DNA of 64,000 nucleotides from Odiellus spinosus (GCA_963920705.1 OY987226.1:12340501-12404500), one strand, 5' to 3'. Positions 1 to 13,439 are shown, counted from the first letter of the stretch. Notes: generated by a model not told the origin, from the letters alone. A program made the numbers and translations.

Positions 1-1549
1 CACGTTTCGGGCATTGTCAAACTGAGGGATTATAAGGTAACAAATCGGTTTACGAATATGATAGGTGAACAGATGGTGCTTAAATACATTCCAGGCGATT
101 TGAATATCGGTTTGATTTTACAGTTTCAAATCGATTTGGATACGCAAGTGTGAACGTTGCTGAGAATTTTTCAATTTCTAAAGATTAAATTGGGGAGCTT
201 GGAGCGATGTCAATTTTACAAGACCCGAAAATGAGTCTTTAAAATCACTATATGGAGCCGACAGTTGATTCTATAGTATCGCGGTACCTGATGACTTCTT
301 CGTGCGGCCTATTTCGTGTAAGTACTTGACCCAGTAATTAGTATATTGCATTTTTAAACGTTTTGTTAGTCAGGTTATTCCCAAATTCTAAACGTCATAT
401 ATTAAATTTATATGTTTTGATTTTTCAAGGGGAACTTTTAATAATTTAGATGCGAACATACATAGACTTTGTATTTCTTGTAAATTCATTTGCGCACGAG
501 TGTATATCTTAAGCAGAATGCTTACTGTAGAATAAGAAAGTTAAGAAACGCTCAAGAAAAAACGTTAGCCAAAACTATGCGGGCTTGTAAATAGATGCTA
601 ATGAAATTCAGATCCTAACCCAAACCCGCGCAACAAAAATATACATAACTTGAAGAAAAAAGAAAATTGCCGCTGCCTTTCAGTGCTGCGTGGTTAAATT
701 ATATAATCTTGCGTATAGGTACAGCACACCAAGTTTGTTTCAAAAAATAAAAAAAAACGCCCTTTTTTGTTTTAAACCCCATCTAACTTCTATCGACATT
801 TAAAATCATTTTGATTATTTCTCTTCTTTCAAGAATTTTATATTCATGGTAAACGAGGTCGTTTTAAACAGATTTTCAAATCCACTAGTACCCAGTTTAT
901 AGTAAGGTAGTATAACCATAAAAAACTAAAGTATAGGACATTTTAGAATTACTCTTTCAAAGGGACAATGAACTGAAATGTTTTTTTTAAATTAAGTTTA
1001 AATTTTCAGAATTTAATGTTTGTAATATTATATTGCGTTCATAAGAATAATATATTTAAATAGTTAGAACCAAATTATAGACAACTGACTGAGATATTAC
1101 ATAAACTTTACGAGTTTCATCTAATGCATTAGGTTTAGCAGACGAAATTCCTAAAGATTTCTCGTCGAAGTTGTCTGCTACTCTATTAGGTAATTAGATA
1201 CTGCAATATTCTACTTATAAAGATTCTGTTCAAATAATAAAAATAAAAATTGTTGTTCTATTTTCTCTTGCATCTTTGGAAGGGACTAAACTGTAGCACA
1301 GGCATATACCTCAGCATTGATTTTAATAAATTTTAACTTTCAAGATTGTAAAAAATTATATTCATTAAACTTAAAATCTTAAAACATTACTTCAATGTTT
1401 AGGTTTAATTTTTTTAGTTTCACGCTAAAGATTAATAAAAAAATTAAGACTTCACAATCCCTTTAAGAGGTTTTAGGGTTATATGAAAAGGGGGAAAAGG
1501 TGTATCCAAAACTACCGTCTATGAGATGGGTGATAAAACTAGAACTATG
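1..1549. other. Gene-free AT-rich sequence
   Basis: No open reading frame of credible length or composition on either strand. The sequence is A/T-rich with short homopolymer runs. A small inverted pair, TAGCAGAC at 1136-1143 and GTCTGCTA at 1173-1180, could form a weak hairpin. Nothing else is recognisable. Confidence 0.7.
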
Positions 1550-1580
1550 CTCTCTTTCTCTCTCTCTCTCGCTCTCTCTT
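1550..1580. repeat. Interrupted (TC)n microsatellite
   Basis: Run of TC dinucleotides interrupted by TTT and GC. A short open frame across it reads as Ser-Leu repeats and is a by-product of the microsatellite. Similar CT/GA tracts recur at about 8925-8942, 11405-11463, 13836-13855, 23965-23995 and 34204-34232. Confidence 0.9.
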
Positions 1581-1931
1581 ACTCCGGAGGTTGGTTTTGG
1601 GTCTGGCTGGGACTCCTATATAGCTAGAATGGAGAATGGAGGATGGAGAGAAAAAATAGCCAATAAAACCACGAACGTGATGGTAGTAAAGACCCGCTCA
1701 ATTTCCGCCTTTCTAGGTAAACGATTTTGATGACCCGAACCCGAACCACCAGCTCCACCCCAAAAACCCTATAAAAGTATTGAAGGAGAAATGAGCGGGA
1801 ATTTTTTTTACGTCTTTGACCACGTGGTGAGCCAAGTTCAAATTTGGAAAGAATTTGGGTTTTTTTTTTACATAAATATACGACATAAACGATCCATAAT
1901 CGGCCACAAAAATCCTTGATGAAAGCTTATA
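1581..1931. other. Gene-free sequence left of the 1941-2275 element
   Basis: No supported gene. At 1711-1720 a pyrimidine-rich stretch ends in CTAG directly followed by GTAAAC. This weakly resembles joined 3' and 5' splice sites, but the donor is poor and I do not call it. Confidence 0.6.
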
Positions 1932-1940
1932 GTTATCTTC

Positions 1941-2275
1941 AGAAGCCGATGAACCCCTCCTTTGAAGTCTACTACTCCAATGTTCCATATAGCGCTCCTC
2001 TCTGTATGGGTAAAATTCCCAATTTTACGAGTTAGAAGGGGTCCTACTTCATCCCCCCTGTCTACGGAAAATTGGAAATTCTCTCTCTCCACAAACGACG
2101 ACGTTTTTGGACGAACTCCAAGGCTGCTAGAGATATTCGCTCGACGAACTCCCGCTCCGAAAACATCTACAGTTAGGAGGCGTACGAATCGCGCCTTTTG
2201 AGAATAACCCATACAGAGAGGGGTAGACAAGACCCGGGAGTAATAGACTTCAAAGGAGGGTTTCATCGGCTTCTG
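1941..2275. mobile_element. Mutator-like miniature inverted-repeat element, 335 bp
   Basis: The ends are inverted copies of each other: 1941-2010 pairs with 2209-2275. The outer 37 bases show only 2 mismatches, starting AGAAGCCGATGAA, and the inner 13 (CTCTCTGTATGGG) match perfectly. The middle of each arm has diverged and about 198 bp of unique sequence lies between them. The flanks are a 9-base direct repeat with one mismatch, GTTATCTTC at 1932-1940 and GTTATCCTC at 2276-2284. Long terminal inverted repeats with a 9-bp duplication are typical of non-autonomous Mutator (MULE) elements; an 8-bp reading would instead suggest hAT. There is no transposase inside, and the small mirror-image open frames are a result of the inverted repeat. 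Confidence 0.72.
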
Positions 2276-2284
2276 TTATCCTCA

Positions 2285-4126
2285 ATTTTGAGACTTTCTC
2301 TTCTAGTCTTCTGTAATTTCTACTTTGAATTAGTTATTAAAAGAATTCATTTCTGGGATAAGACATGCCTCGTGTTCTTTATAGCGAAAATTCATTTACT
2401 TTTCGTCTTTTCATACCTCAAAAAAGAAGTAGAGAGAAATCCTGAGACTATTTCGTACAACGCGTTGTAGTTTTTCACGAATTACAGATTATACTTTAAT
2501 ATTTTTGATTTAAAAACTTCCCTCAAACCAATATCAATTACTCGAAGATGGATTGAAAATATCTTTCGTCCTATGTTCTTATATACATAAATGGGTTCAT
2601 GGTTATTATTATGTAAATTTCACAAATTCTTACTAAAAAAACCTCTTTCTGAAATTAGAAAATTAGGCGAGAAAATGTGTAAAAAGAGATAGTTTTCGAC
2701 GAAATTTTCTACGGTTTTTCCAGACTGTGCATGGAAAAAGAGTCTGGATAAGAGATGGTTTTGGTAAGATGGTGGTGAATAAAATAGGCTAGATTTCCCC
2801 CTCCCACCCTTATCACCCCACAAACCTAAGCCTAACGTTCTGGGGCGACAAAGAAGAGATAGAAAAAAAAAAAAAATCTCGCCCCTCGTCGCCATCTTTG
2901 CCTAATGACACGAAAGGGGGTATGAGCTGGTCTGGGAGGGGATTCGGCACAAAATTTTGGCGCGATGCATTCCATAAAGGGAGGGTGAAAAAGAAAAGCT
3001 GTAATTTAATTCGCAAGATGAATACTTTAATTATATAGTTTAATTTTAAATGTACGAATAATATGGAAATTTATAAATAAAATCAAACTCAACATTTATC
3101 TACTTTGAAACAATTTTTTTTTAATATTCCCGGGTTTCGGCACCATAAACAATTAACTGTTTTTAATTTGATATAATTAAAAATATAAATTTAACCAAGA
3201 AAACTCGTTTCATATCTGTATAAGAACATTCAACCAAACAGCGTGATCACTGGTTAATTAATTTTTTTTATTATATTTAGGCATCATAAACATCAATTTA
3301 ATTTTTTAAGCCCACAAAAGACTCATGTAGATTTAATGTAATTAAAAATATATTTCGAATTCGTAAAAGAACCTTCGACTAATTATAGCGACGGTTATTA
3401 TGTATTTAATTTCAATCTCGATTAAAGGTGATTTAAACGTGATTTTAAAGACATTTTTCACAAATACACACGACTCTTTCATTGGATTCATTCGAATCCA
3501 ATTTTATGATAAGAAATAAATAAAAATATCTTGATTCGTTTCACCATTCCTTTACTTCTAACTTCTAGAAGATTTTGTGGGTGCAAAACCCCGTAGCGCG
3601 TGCCACCAGCGCGCGATGGTGTGAAGGGAAAAGAGCTCTTCTTTTAGCGCGAGGGATTCCAAGAAAAAAATATACAAAACTGATCCATCTTTAGCGTGTT
3701 AATACCGTTATCTTTGGGGGTAAAAGAAAAAAATGGTAGAGAAAACCTAATTTCTTCCACCTTCATACGCGTTAACTCGGAGAAATCGAATAGACTGTTA
3801 AGGTTTATATACCAACGTTAGTTGACTGTAAAGAATACGGCGGTTTCCGGGTTTATTCTACGTACCATCATTGTAAAGCGGTGAGGTTTAGACCTCGGTT
3901 ACTTCCAAAATTGGTATATTGGGGGGTGGTGACGTATGTACCGCGAGGTGGACCGGGGGTTCGCTTTCTGTAAGGATCATTAGGCACCTTGCTTCCAAAT
4001 CCCTTGTCACCCGCGTCTGACTTCTGCCTCAGTGCTAAGCAAGGCGACTTATACAGATTGGCTAAAGACTTAGTGCTCGTGGATATAGAATTATTGAAAA
4101 ATGTCGATCAACTAACTGACCATTAC
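2285..4126. other. Gene-free AT-rich sequence with one E2F-like word
   Basis: No gene supported. A TTTTGGCGCGAT word lies at 2955-2966. A more GC-rich, CpG-containing patch lies at about 3580-3660. The remainder is A/T-rich with T and A homopolymers. Confidence 0.65.
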
Positions 4127-4151
4127 ATATATATATATATATATATATATA
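4127..4151. repeat. (AT)n microsatellite
   Basis: About 12 uninterrupted AT units. A comparable tract is at 25026-25042 and a shorter TA tract at 46934-46950. Confidence 0.95.
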
Positions 4152-7100
4152 ACTGACCCCATGGGCGCAGACTGTCACGTTGCATATTTGTCTTCAAATA
4201 AGGTTTCGATTTTTGAATCTGTCTGTTTTATATTGTTTATGTATTATGTTCACAAGTTCTGAAGTAATGGATGGAAATGGCGTCATTCACTATATACTTA
4301 TTATTTTATTACGATAATTAAAATATTTGATCTTAATTTATATTTATTAACGTTAAATTTTCTATAATTAGAATTCATGGTAGTGATATATTTTGTTTAA
4401 TATTAAAATATGAAACGTATCGAAGGAGTTAAGTTTTAATTGTTAAAAAAACAATCACAAATTAAAGATTAAAGAAGGCCTTAGGAGGCAGAAAGCCGTC
4501 TTGCACATTAGCTGTTTTTAACAACAAGAAAATTCCTTCATCTCCATGCGTTTCAAATCTAACTTCTAAACTCTATTTAATTATATTATAAAATAATAAG
4601 TTAATATTAATTTTTATTCAAGTGAGGCTGTCATCATTTTTCTTCTAATCCGTATTCAAAATTTCACACATTGATGCGTTTTTAAAAAGAAATTAAATTA
4701 AAAAAGAAAAAATACAGATGATATGTAGTATGATATGAAGGAGGGTCTTTCTGGATTAGGTACTTTCACGAGAAAGATATCGTGAAAACGACGGTATCAC
4801 TTGACAAAAAGGTGCCATTGATGACGTAATATAACCTGAAAATTTTGAATTTTAAAAACTTGGGCATATATATTTTTTTAATCGTTTTTTAAACGATCTT
4901 TCCGAAAATGATATTCAAATTTCATTTGAAAATCATGAAAAATGCGTGACAGTTTCACTTTAAATCTAACGCCATTTTTGTATACAATGTAGGATAATTT
5001 TTAACTTCTAATTATGAAGTTTAACCTATATTTAATTATTTATTATTTGCTGAAACCATTTAGCTCCTGAATTGAAGCTTCACATTGCACACCCTTGTTT
5101 AATGACAAGTTACCATGTAGGGGCTAAACGTTAAATTATATTTCAAGTTTCGAAAACCTTCCTGGTTCTTGATTTATTAATTTATAATTTATCAAAAATT
5201 TGTTAATCCTTTCGAGTTAATCAAACATCGGATAATCCCCTATACATGTTCGGCGCGCCGGGTCAAAGTTCAAATTTATCCCAAAACCTCTACATCCCCG
5301 AGCTAATAAATCAAACGAACCCTACCGAGTTTAAAGATTGCAATCGATTCTTCTAATATACCGTAAAATTTCCATTTCGCCGACAGTCTTAGCCTAAATA
5401 TCAAACCCTTTTCCAAATAAAGGGTTAAATGCGTTATTTTTACGAAAAACTGTTAAACTTTGGAAGAAAAATGCATACCATTATCAGGATACATTTGCTC
5501 TTAATTAAAAAATTACAAGACACGATTATGTCTTAAAAATGCCGAATTTTAAACTAATTATATAAAACAAATATTAAATTTTAAAATAATTTTAAAAATA
5601 AATTGGAATTTTTTTAACGAAATTAATTTCGAATCTGAATATTATAGGCGCAACTAACCACTTTTAAACAAGAGTTCCAATTTAATTCCCTGCAAATTAA
5701 TAAATATCGGTAGTTGGGGAGTAGCCCCAACCCCCTTCCCCCGTAAAAGTTCCTCAAAGTCCCCCGTAGTCGCCTCCCCCCAGTTTAATTATACGAAGTC
5801 GATGAGAGAAGTTACAGCAGTGCAGGGGAAAAGCCTATCGAATGAATTACATTATTAATTACTTTCTATATATTTTATATTAATAAAAAAATATATATAT
5901 TTTCGTTTTGGCGAACATGTTTAGTATAAAGCAAACACAAGGGGATGGAAGAGAGCGCTACTGTTTTGGTAATGAATTGGCGGGAAATTCCCGCGTTGAT
6001 CCTACACTACAATTCCCGCTTAAAAGCGCGCCAGCCTTCCAAACTAAATCCATGTATAGATCCCTATATAGTCCGTTTCAATTTGAGTGTTTCAACGCGT
6101 GCGAAACTACGCTCTACTTTGTACGCTTCTGTTTCTTAAAGAACCACGTGCTTAAATCTTCACGTGAACTTTCTAACGAGAATCCTATGTATGACTTGGT
6201 GCACGTGTTTTGATAATTCTCAACTAGATTTGAGAGCACGCGCAAAGCTAAGTGTCCACTTTATCTAGGATTCGTTAACTTAAAGATGCAGGAAGTATAT
6301 CTTCACGATTGCTACCAATTCGAGGTGAAATAAGGCTACGAAATTGTTTTAATAATTCGAAGCAACGAGTATATAACTATATCTTAGCGTTCTTCCAACG
6401 TGGGTGTTGTTGTTTCAAATTATTTCAACAGAATTTATATCAGCACGCATGAAAGATAACTATAGATTTAGAAGGGGCGCAGTAGCTTCGTACTTATTGA
6501 ACTTTCCAAATGGATTTGACACAAATCCCCGCGCTGTATTCCTAAGTAGTTTCAAGATAGGGAAGCTGGGGTAAAGAGACGAAGGGTTTAACTTTGAAGC
6601 GTCTATACTCTATTAATTTATGGTGGTGTATCTTATATATTAGATATCTATGTCAATTGACACTAATAATAAAGGCAGGAAACCCCTTTGTATCCCGGCG
6701 TTATCAGTCCCAAGTTAGGCCTATATATACAAGCGCTAGGGACACAACCCCCGGACATTCTCCGAGGAACTTCAACCCGTTGCTATATAGTTTTACAGTC
6801 TTGATATGGGTTTAATTTCGCGTTTAAAAACCAGTTTTACGTGTAAGGGACTCACACCTTTTAAGATTGACTTTCAATGCTATCGCTAGTAGTCCAGCCT
6901 GACTCAAAGAGCTACGTTTCATCCCAAGATTAGAAATCAATGTTATTAACATTATTTTGAGTTTGAAATACATTATAGAGATAATACCGGGCTCGTCGTT
7001 TAATAATATTGCAAATTTAAAGTTGTACATTCAGATTTGACCAGTATTTAAAGATGAATAGAGTCAAAAGGTCAAATATAGAGAGAGTATTTCTATATAG

Positions 7101-7267
7101 ACTTTTCAGCACCATTTCATATTTTAGTAAGCTTTAATTCGTACACAAAATATGCAAATGAATCTTAGAAAAACGTCATATCTTAAATAAAGCTTGAATG
7201 AAGGAATCTTTGGCGAAAGAAGATTAAAGATGATGAAATTGTCAAATATATTTCGGTGAGTTTCCAG
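4152..7267. other. Gene-free AT-rich sequence
   Basis: No supported gene. A near-perfect palindrome with 7-bp arms, GCGGGAA-A-TTCCCGC, lies at 5980-5994 and includes a GGCGGGAA word. The two open frames at 5908-6213 overlap each other and show no recognisable protein features. Confidence 0.65.
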
Positions 7268-7477
7268 CAGAGAAAATCTACCAAAGGAAGAGAACGTCCC
7301 CCGTTTGTACAGGAATTATTAGAATGGCACTTGTTTCACCCCATTTTAGGGAACTCCTCTGTTCCGGTTATCTCTCATTCGTGAAGCTGATGCAACAGCT
7401 TACCTTTGACGTCATCACCGGAAATAAAAGGATCACCTTTTAAACCGCTCCTTGTATCCTTTGGTAGATTTTCTCTG
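7268..7477. mobile_element. Candidate miniature element with 21-bp terminal inverted repeats
   Basis: The 21 bases at 7268-7288 (beginning CAGAGAAAATC) are the exact reverse complement of 7457-7477. They enclose about 168 bp that itself holds smaller palindromes (AAGCTG/CAGCTT and AAAAGG/CCTTTT) and a TGACGTCA octamer at 7407-7414. hAT elements often start CAG, and the 210-bp size suits a miniature element. No clean flanking duplication is visible (GTTTC is shared only if one terminal base is counted), so the class is uncertain. There is no coding sequence. Confidence 0.55.
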
Positions 7478-8512
7478 TTTCTTAATGTTTTTCTCCATCG
7501 ATTAAATAAATTCTGTTCGTGAAATTATATTGTACAAGTTATAACCAATTAAAATTTAGAAATTCAATCTATAGCTTTATATTGTATTAATCTTTTATCC
7601 ATGGATAAACTCAACTCTGTTCACGAAATTATCTTGAATAATAAAATATTATATGGAAAAGGAGATAAATGGTTTAAATAAAATATTAGGAAATTCATCC
7701 AATTTAGCTTTCCATTGTATTAACCTTCTTTCTATGAACCTATCGATATAATCATATTTCGTTTGCAACGGGTAGAAAACCAGGCAACCAGTAACTATCA
7801 TCCTTATTAGAGTCTTAGATATCTTCTTAAATCCTTTAGTAAGCTTTCGCGCTACAAAACTCAAACTGATTCGAACTATATTTATAAGGGGGTTTAAAGG
7901 AGGACCCAATGGGGGTTACCCAACAGTTGGGGAGAGGGTTTGGAGGATAAGGGTAGAAGGGTGGGAAAGGCAAGACTCCGTAGAGAGCGGGGTGTTCGAC
8001 TCTCTCATTAATTCTGAGCCGAAACAAGGAATATTTCGCCGTCACCTGCCCTGATTAACTCTGCCCTATACCGAACCCTAGCGCCCCTCTCCGAAGGAGT
8101 AGAATTCTCTCAGTCTACTCCTCCTCTTCCTCCTACTCCTCCTCAGACTCTCCACGGGGATAGGGTTGCCAACGATACTGAGAATAATATATATACCCTT
8201 ACAAAGTTTGAAAGGATCTAAGTTTTCATAGAAAATCAGGTTTTATCTGGAGAAATAAGGTATCTTTTAAGGTTGCCAATGATTTTAGAGGAATAAATAC
8301 TATAATGAAATCATGCAATAACAGCCTTGAAAGGGATCTAATTTGACATATAATTTAACCACTTTCAATAGTTCTTATTGTGGTTTAAACATATGCTTTT
8401 AAATTATTTTAATTTCATGGAAGTTTTTGAAAAGAACGTGTGTCTTCACGAGTTTTTAAAACAAATTTTGACGTGTCAATACTTCAAAATGATACTCTAT
8501 AAATTAATAATT
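7478..8512. other. Gene-free sequence
   Basis: No supported gene. A CT-rich stretch lies at about 8105-8155. The rest is A/T-rich. Confidence 0.65.
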
Positions 8513-8660
8513 AATACCAAAATAGTACTTTTTTTGTCATTTTAATTCCAAATCTGTACTATTTTGGGTATTTTAATACTAAAATGGGGTTAAGATAGTT
8601 AAAAAGCACTATTTTGAGATTATTTATATAAATTTTTTTTACTAAAATAGTGCTTTTTAC
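8513..8660. repeat. Two adjacent hairpins built from a shared AAAATAGT arm
   Basis: First hairpin: 8513-8528 pairs with 8556-8572 (16 matches and one gap) around ACCAAAATAGTAC. Second hairpin: 8599-8619 pairs with 8641-8660 around AAAAAGCACTATTTT. The arms of the two hairpins are related: AAAATAGT followed by AC or GC and a T run. This looks like a duplicated short foldback, or remains of a nested miniature element. No coding potential. Confidence 0.6.
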
Positions 8661-11600
8661 ACAATACCTTTATTTCCAAAATCAAAATATTTTTCTCACA
8701 TTTAAATTTCTTTCGATCGAATTACAACTACAATTTATCTTTCACCCTCCCTTTAAACCTTCTAGAACTAACTTCGACATCAAAATTGATCCTTAGAGGT
8801 GCATCATTTACAAAACCGATATTATCCAACCAATTGTTTATTACGTATTGATCACTAGTGTTAATATTAAATAGTAATATGTAATATTATTGCGCAATCC
8901 AGCTGTAATATCCATTTTGTCTCAGATCTCTCTCTCTCTTACTCTCGGCCTCGCTCTGATTCTACTGGTAGACACTCCTATCAGAGTCTTACAGATCTCC
9001 CGAGTAGAAACTCTAGGGTTAGAGCGTAATATAGCTGGAAGCTTTAGTCGTCTTATAAGAGCTAGAAATCCTCCTTCGGCTCTCGCTTTAGGCTCCTTAT
9101 ATCCCGAAGGAAGATATATATATACGCTAGAATAGGCTAGCCTAGTTCCGCAGGGAAGGCTTCCTCGTTAATTTCGCGGATTGCGCCGCCGACCGCAGCG
9201 CCGATGCCGGGGAATTCCGCGACTAAAAGGGGTGAAAGACTCCGTGCCACTAGCTGAAACTCGCTCGCAGTCTGATTAAGTCGCCTCCCCCCCTTTATAT
9301 GTGAGAAACAAGGCCCGAGAACCATGCACGCGCACTTTTCTGTCTTTTCGCGCCTATTCGTCAATTTGGAGTTATAGGTATCACCACAAGTAAATCATCC
9401 TTCAAGTTTAAAAGACGACGCATTGCGGATGACAATGAAGTGCGTTCGATTTTCTCAGTCCATGGTTTCACACTAAGTATTCCAAAATTTGTAAAGAAAG
9501 GCAGCCAGGCCCAGTATATTCCTTCTAGAGTAAATCAGAATTGAAATCGCGACGGCCGGGCGAGACACGCTCCTTCGTTTCACGAGAGAGAGTTGTTTTC
9601 CGTCGATTTTCACCCCCGTAAACGTCTAGAAAGTTCAGCGCAATATTAGCACCGCCTATATAGTTCCAATCTCAACTGCTAGAGAAAGCAATTTCCAATT
9701 CCGTATCTCGACCGTGTTTTTGCATTTTTTTCCTCTCTCCTCGGGCGAAAGCTCTGACGAAAAAACTTTCAGAACCACATACCAATCGTAATATGCCTGG
9801 TTGTAAACTTGAAGCATGATTTACCTGCGGTAACACTAAAGGAGAAGTGTTTTCATATACTCTCTATTCATTTTAATACTACTATTCTCTCGCTTCTTTC
9901 AACATTACTTCATTTAAAAAAAAATAACAAAATTCGCGCGCTTTCTATTTTCTCTTCCTAAATTCAAGCCTTTTTAGTTAATACACGGTTACACTAGTTA
10001 GCATTTCTTAAAGGGTAAAATCAAACCGATATTCAAATCGCCAGTAATCGTTTAAAGCGTCACGTTCTTTATAAATCGATTTATTGTAGCTTCATCTATC
10101 GGTTGTTGAAACCGAATCGGTATGAAACTGGTTCCCGAAGCATCAGTTTCGAGAAAACGAATCTAATCAATTCGAGAAAAGACGGTTTCCCGTTCACACG
10201 ACTCCAGCGAAACGTTATGAAACGGTTTAAATCGATTCCAAGGCGTAGTATGAACGCAGCTTTATTAACCTGTCAATATACCAACTTTTTCCTTCTTCCC
10301 CTGACATTTCTTCATTAATTAGGAAAAGTCGAACAGGGTCGAATAGATTCCTCATGGCGAGCGCTTTTCTTAATATACTTTTTTAGAGGAGTTTCTCTTT
10401 TATTTTTGCTCTATATCGTTGAAAGTCAGTCTAATTGTACATCACGTTTAAAGATAGGCTTCCTATCTAAATCTTTCTTATGATATAATAGTGATAAAAG
10501 ATGGCTTAGCTTCGTACCAGCTGAAAACTGAAATTAAATCCGACTATATGGTTTCTATCTTAGTTTTCTCGCGCTTCTCATCTCATCTCGCGCTCCTCTT
10601 TTGTTCGGGAGAAGTTAAACCAAACTGAAGCGGATTGATACATTAATGTTCAACCTAATAGGGAATAAAAGTAGTACTGTACACTGATTTTGAATCGAGA
10701 GTGTATAATAGAAGGGGGGGAAGGGTTTTTGGGATGGAAAGCGCAATATTATGATTGTTTTATTTCGGCAAAATGGAGTATAAGTATGTATAAGGCTTAG
10801 CTCGCTGGCTCTGATGCGTCTTATATATTAATGTTTACAACGGTTTGTCTTTTCTATCGCACTTTGCAAGATGAATATTTCTATAAAAGCTGCCCAAAGA
10901 TATCTTTGAAGGAGATTTCGAATGAGCCAAATATATTTATATATCTATATATATGAATGGGTATTTATTTTATCGATATTTAAAAAAATCGAAATTAAAT
11001 TAATTGGGTACTTAATATTAGTAAATTAATGATGGTTATATTTTTTAAATAAGTTTTAGTTAATTCATCATTTATTTTAAATTATAATTTCATATTAATT
11101 ATTTAATTGGTCAGTTTAATATCATATTTATTATTATTATTAAATTAAGTATTAGTATCAATTTATTTTCAATCATCAGTATATCATATATTTATCCATG
11201 CACCAAACAACACCCATCACCTTTTAACTTACCACCATCTAAATCATATTAGGCCTAAAAATGCGCTTCATTTTAAAAAGCACGTGTCAACCATCAAAAA
11301 ACGAAGTTCTAGAGCCTCTCTTTCTCTCTTAACCCCACGCGAAACGCTTTTTAAATTGGCCCTCGTTTTTGGGTTAGAAAGATTAAGGATGATGACTTTT
11401 GATGAATAAGAACCTCTCTCTTTCTCTCTCCTCTCTCCAGTTTTTTTCTCTCTCTCTCTATCTTTTTCCCGACTAGCCACATGTGGATAGGTTAAGCGAT
11501 AAGGACGCCCTACGCGGTCAAAATCTGTACTAATAATAACGTTCTCCCACTTTCGGTCGTCACGCAGCGATTCGGAGAAGGGCAAAAGAGATGCAGAGAG

Positions 11601-13331
11601 AAACTCGGCAGTTCTCTAGAGGAGCAAATGAAGGCCTTTTTGCTCCGAAAAATTGATGACTATTTAAAGGTTTTCTTTGTGTGTGATTTATCGAAAAGTA
11701 TATCCTCCCCTCACACTCGCGCACTTCGCCTTTGGCCCCATCAATCCCTTCTCTATCTATCTCTCTCTTGCAAAGCTGTGTTGGAACTAGGGTGGTTGAC
11801 TGACCCACTTTTTGCATCATTATAATAATAATTATTATTATTACTATTATTTAGTTATTTGGGATTAATAATCGATTAATTTAAATTAGATCTAACAGGT
11901 AAGTTCTATTTTTGAAATTGTTTGGACATTAATTTTGAACACTTTTGAACATGAACATGGAAGGATTTATAATGAAAATTCTACTATTACTATTGGTAAT
12001 TAGAGGAAAATTTAAATCACTTATTACCACGATAGTTAGGGTTTTTGAATTAACCGCTCTGATTGATCAGTTTAAATTAATTTATTGTTTATACGGTAAT
12101 TAATTATTAGACCAAACTTGATAAATGTTTTTTACCTAAAATAAATCATGGTACCATTTAAACTTGTTTGAAACCATATTTTCTGGCACTCAACCAATCT
12201 ATTACATTTTTAACGGGCGCCTTTAGAAGTGTTCTTAGCCTCGCACATAGTTGTACTGTAGGATAGCTAACCTTAAAACTTTCAGGGGTAAAACTATGAA
12301 AACAAAATTCACTCAAAACATTTTAAAATATCCCTGTAGAAGTGTTCCTTTTGTCTTACATACGTGTGTTGTACTAAGGCTAAGCCTAAAACTACAGGGT
12401 GCATCATTAAAAATCTTACGTAAAACTCGAAAACAAATGAAATATCATTTATTCTGTTCTGTCTCTCAAACCGTTCAGTCTAATTTAGTCGGGTTTTATT
12501 TGTTTTTTTTTTTTATATATTTTGTCTTTTCGACATTTTCTTCGGAGGGGGATGCTGGCGTGCTTTAGTCTCTAACCCAGATTAAATTCTAGCCCTTGTT
12601 TTTTTAATTTCCTCTAAACCTAGATTTTTTTCGTTCTCCTGAAACTTTTTTTTTTTTTTTGGGGTCTCATTTCAGAACTAAGGGGGTTGAAAAGGAATCC
12701 AAATAAAATAATGCAAAACAAAATAAAAAAAATCTTCTTTTTCATTATATTTCTTTTTTTCTTTTGCAAAAAAAAATATAAAAATAAAAAAGGAGATTAG
12801 GGTTCATTCCATCCTTAGAGTACAACACAGTCAAAGTTTACGAAGGCTCAATATAGTACATTTTTCTTGAATTTTTATTCAAATATTAAAATGTGTTTAA
12901 ATATATATATAGAATATTTTAATAGTGAAATTATACTGAAGATAAAGGCGGGGAACCATTATGTTTTAATTCGTATTTAAAACCCTCGTATTTAACCCTC
13001 GCTAACATTAAAACTTTCGAATGAAAAACAGTTACTTTTTTTAATCATTTATAAATAAATTACCATTTTTTTTTGTTTTTTTTTTTTTTTTTTCAATATG
13101 AACTGATACTTAGTATAATTAGGGGAACGATTAACAACCCTAGACTTGAACTAGTAAAACTTTCAAGTTAAAAATCAAACCCAAATTTATTTCAAAATAT
13201 CAAATTTCTATAACGAAATTATGCGTATGGAATTGTATCATTTTAATATATAGTGTTTAAAAAACAATAGCCTTCGCCTTGAACAATATTAACGTTTCAG
13301 GGTGCGCAATAATACCAAACTATATACCCTA
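8661..13331. other. Gene-free sequence with CT-rich patches
   Basis: No supported gene. CT-rich low-complexity DNA lies at 8920-9010 and 11400-11465, a more CG-rich patch at 9150-9240, and a mixed (TAA)n/(TTA)n stretch at 11820-11850. Long T runs occur around 12640-12660 and 13065-13094. At 11891-11905 a CAG|GTAAGT word is a strong 5' splice-site match, but it lacks a pyrimidine tract upstream. Confidence 0.6.
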
Positions 13332-13375
13332 TTTTTTTTTTTTTTTTTTTTTTTGGTGGGAATATTTGGCGGGAA
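13332..13375. repeat. T(23) run followed by GGTGGGAA and an E2F-like word
   Basis: A 23-base T run is followed immediately by GGTGGGAA, then TTTGGCGGGAA at 13365-13375. The same junction, a long T run followed by GGTGGGAA and then an ATATTTG word, occurs at 40255-40300. Read on the minus strand this is a shared 3' end followed by a poly(A) tail, as a retroposed sequence would leave. Confidence 0.5.
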
Positions 13376-13439
13376 CAAAGAAAAAAAAGGGGGAGTTGAA
13401 CTCAAAGCAGCGTGTATTAGAGAACTTTCCCCCTAGCTC

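Noticed and set aside
1700-1722. CTAG|GTAAAC after a pyrimidine-rich stretch as a recursive splice site
   Set aside because: The donor GTAAAC is weak and no clear branch point was found.
1868-2266. 132-aa minus-strand frame
   Set aside because: Runs through the inverted-repeat element, with mirror-image ends and no domain.
11891-11905. CAG|GTAAGT as a further recursive splice site
   Set aside because: The upstream sequence is A-rich without a pyrimidine tract; a donor match alone is common.
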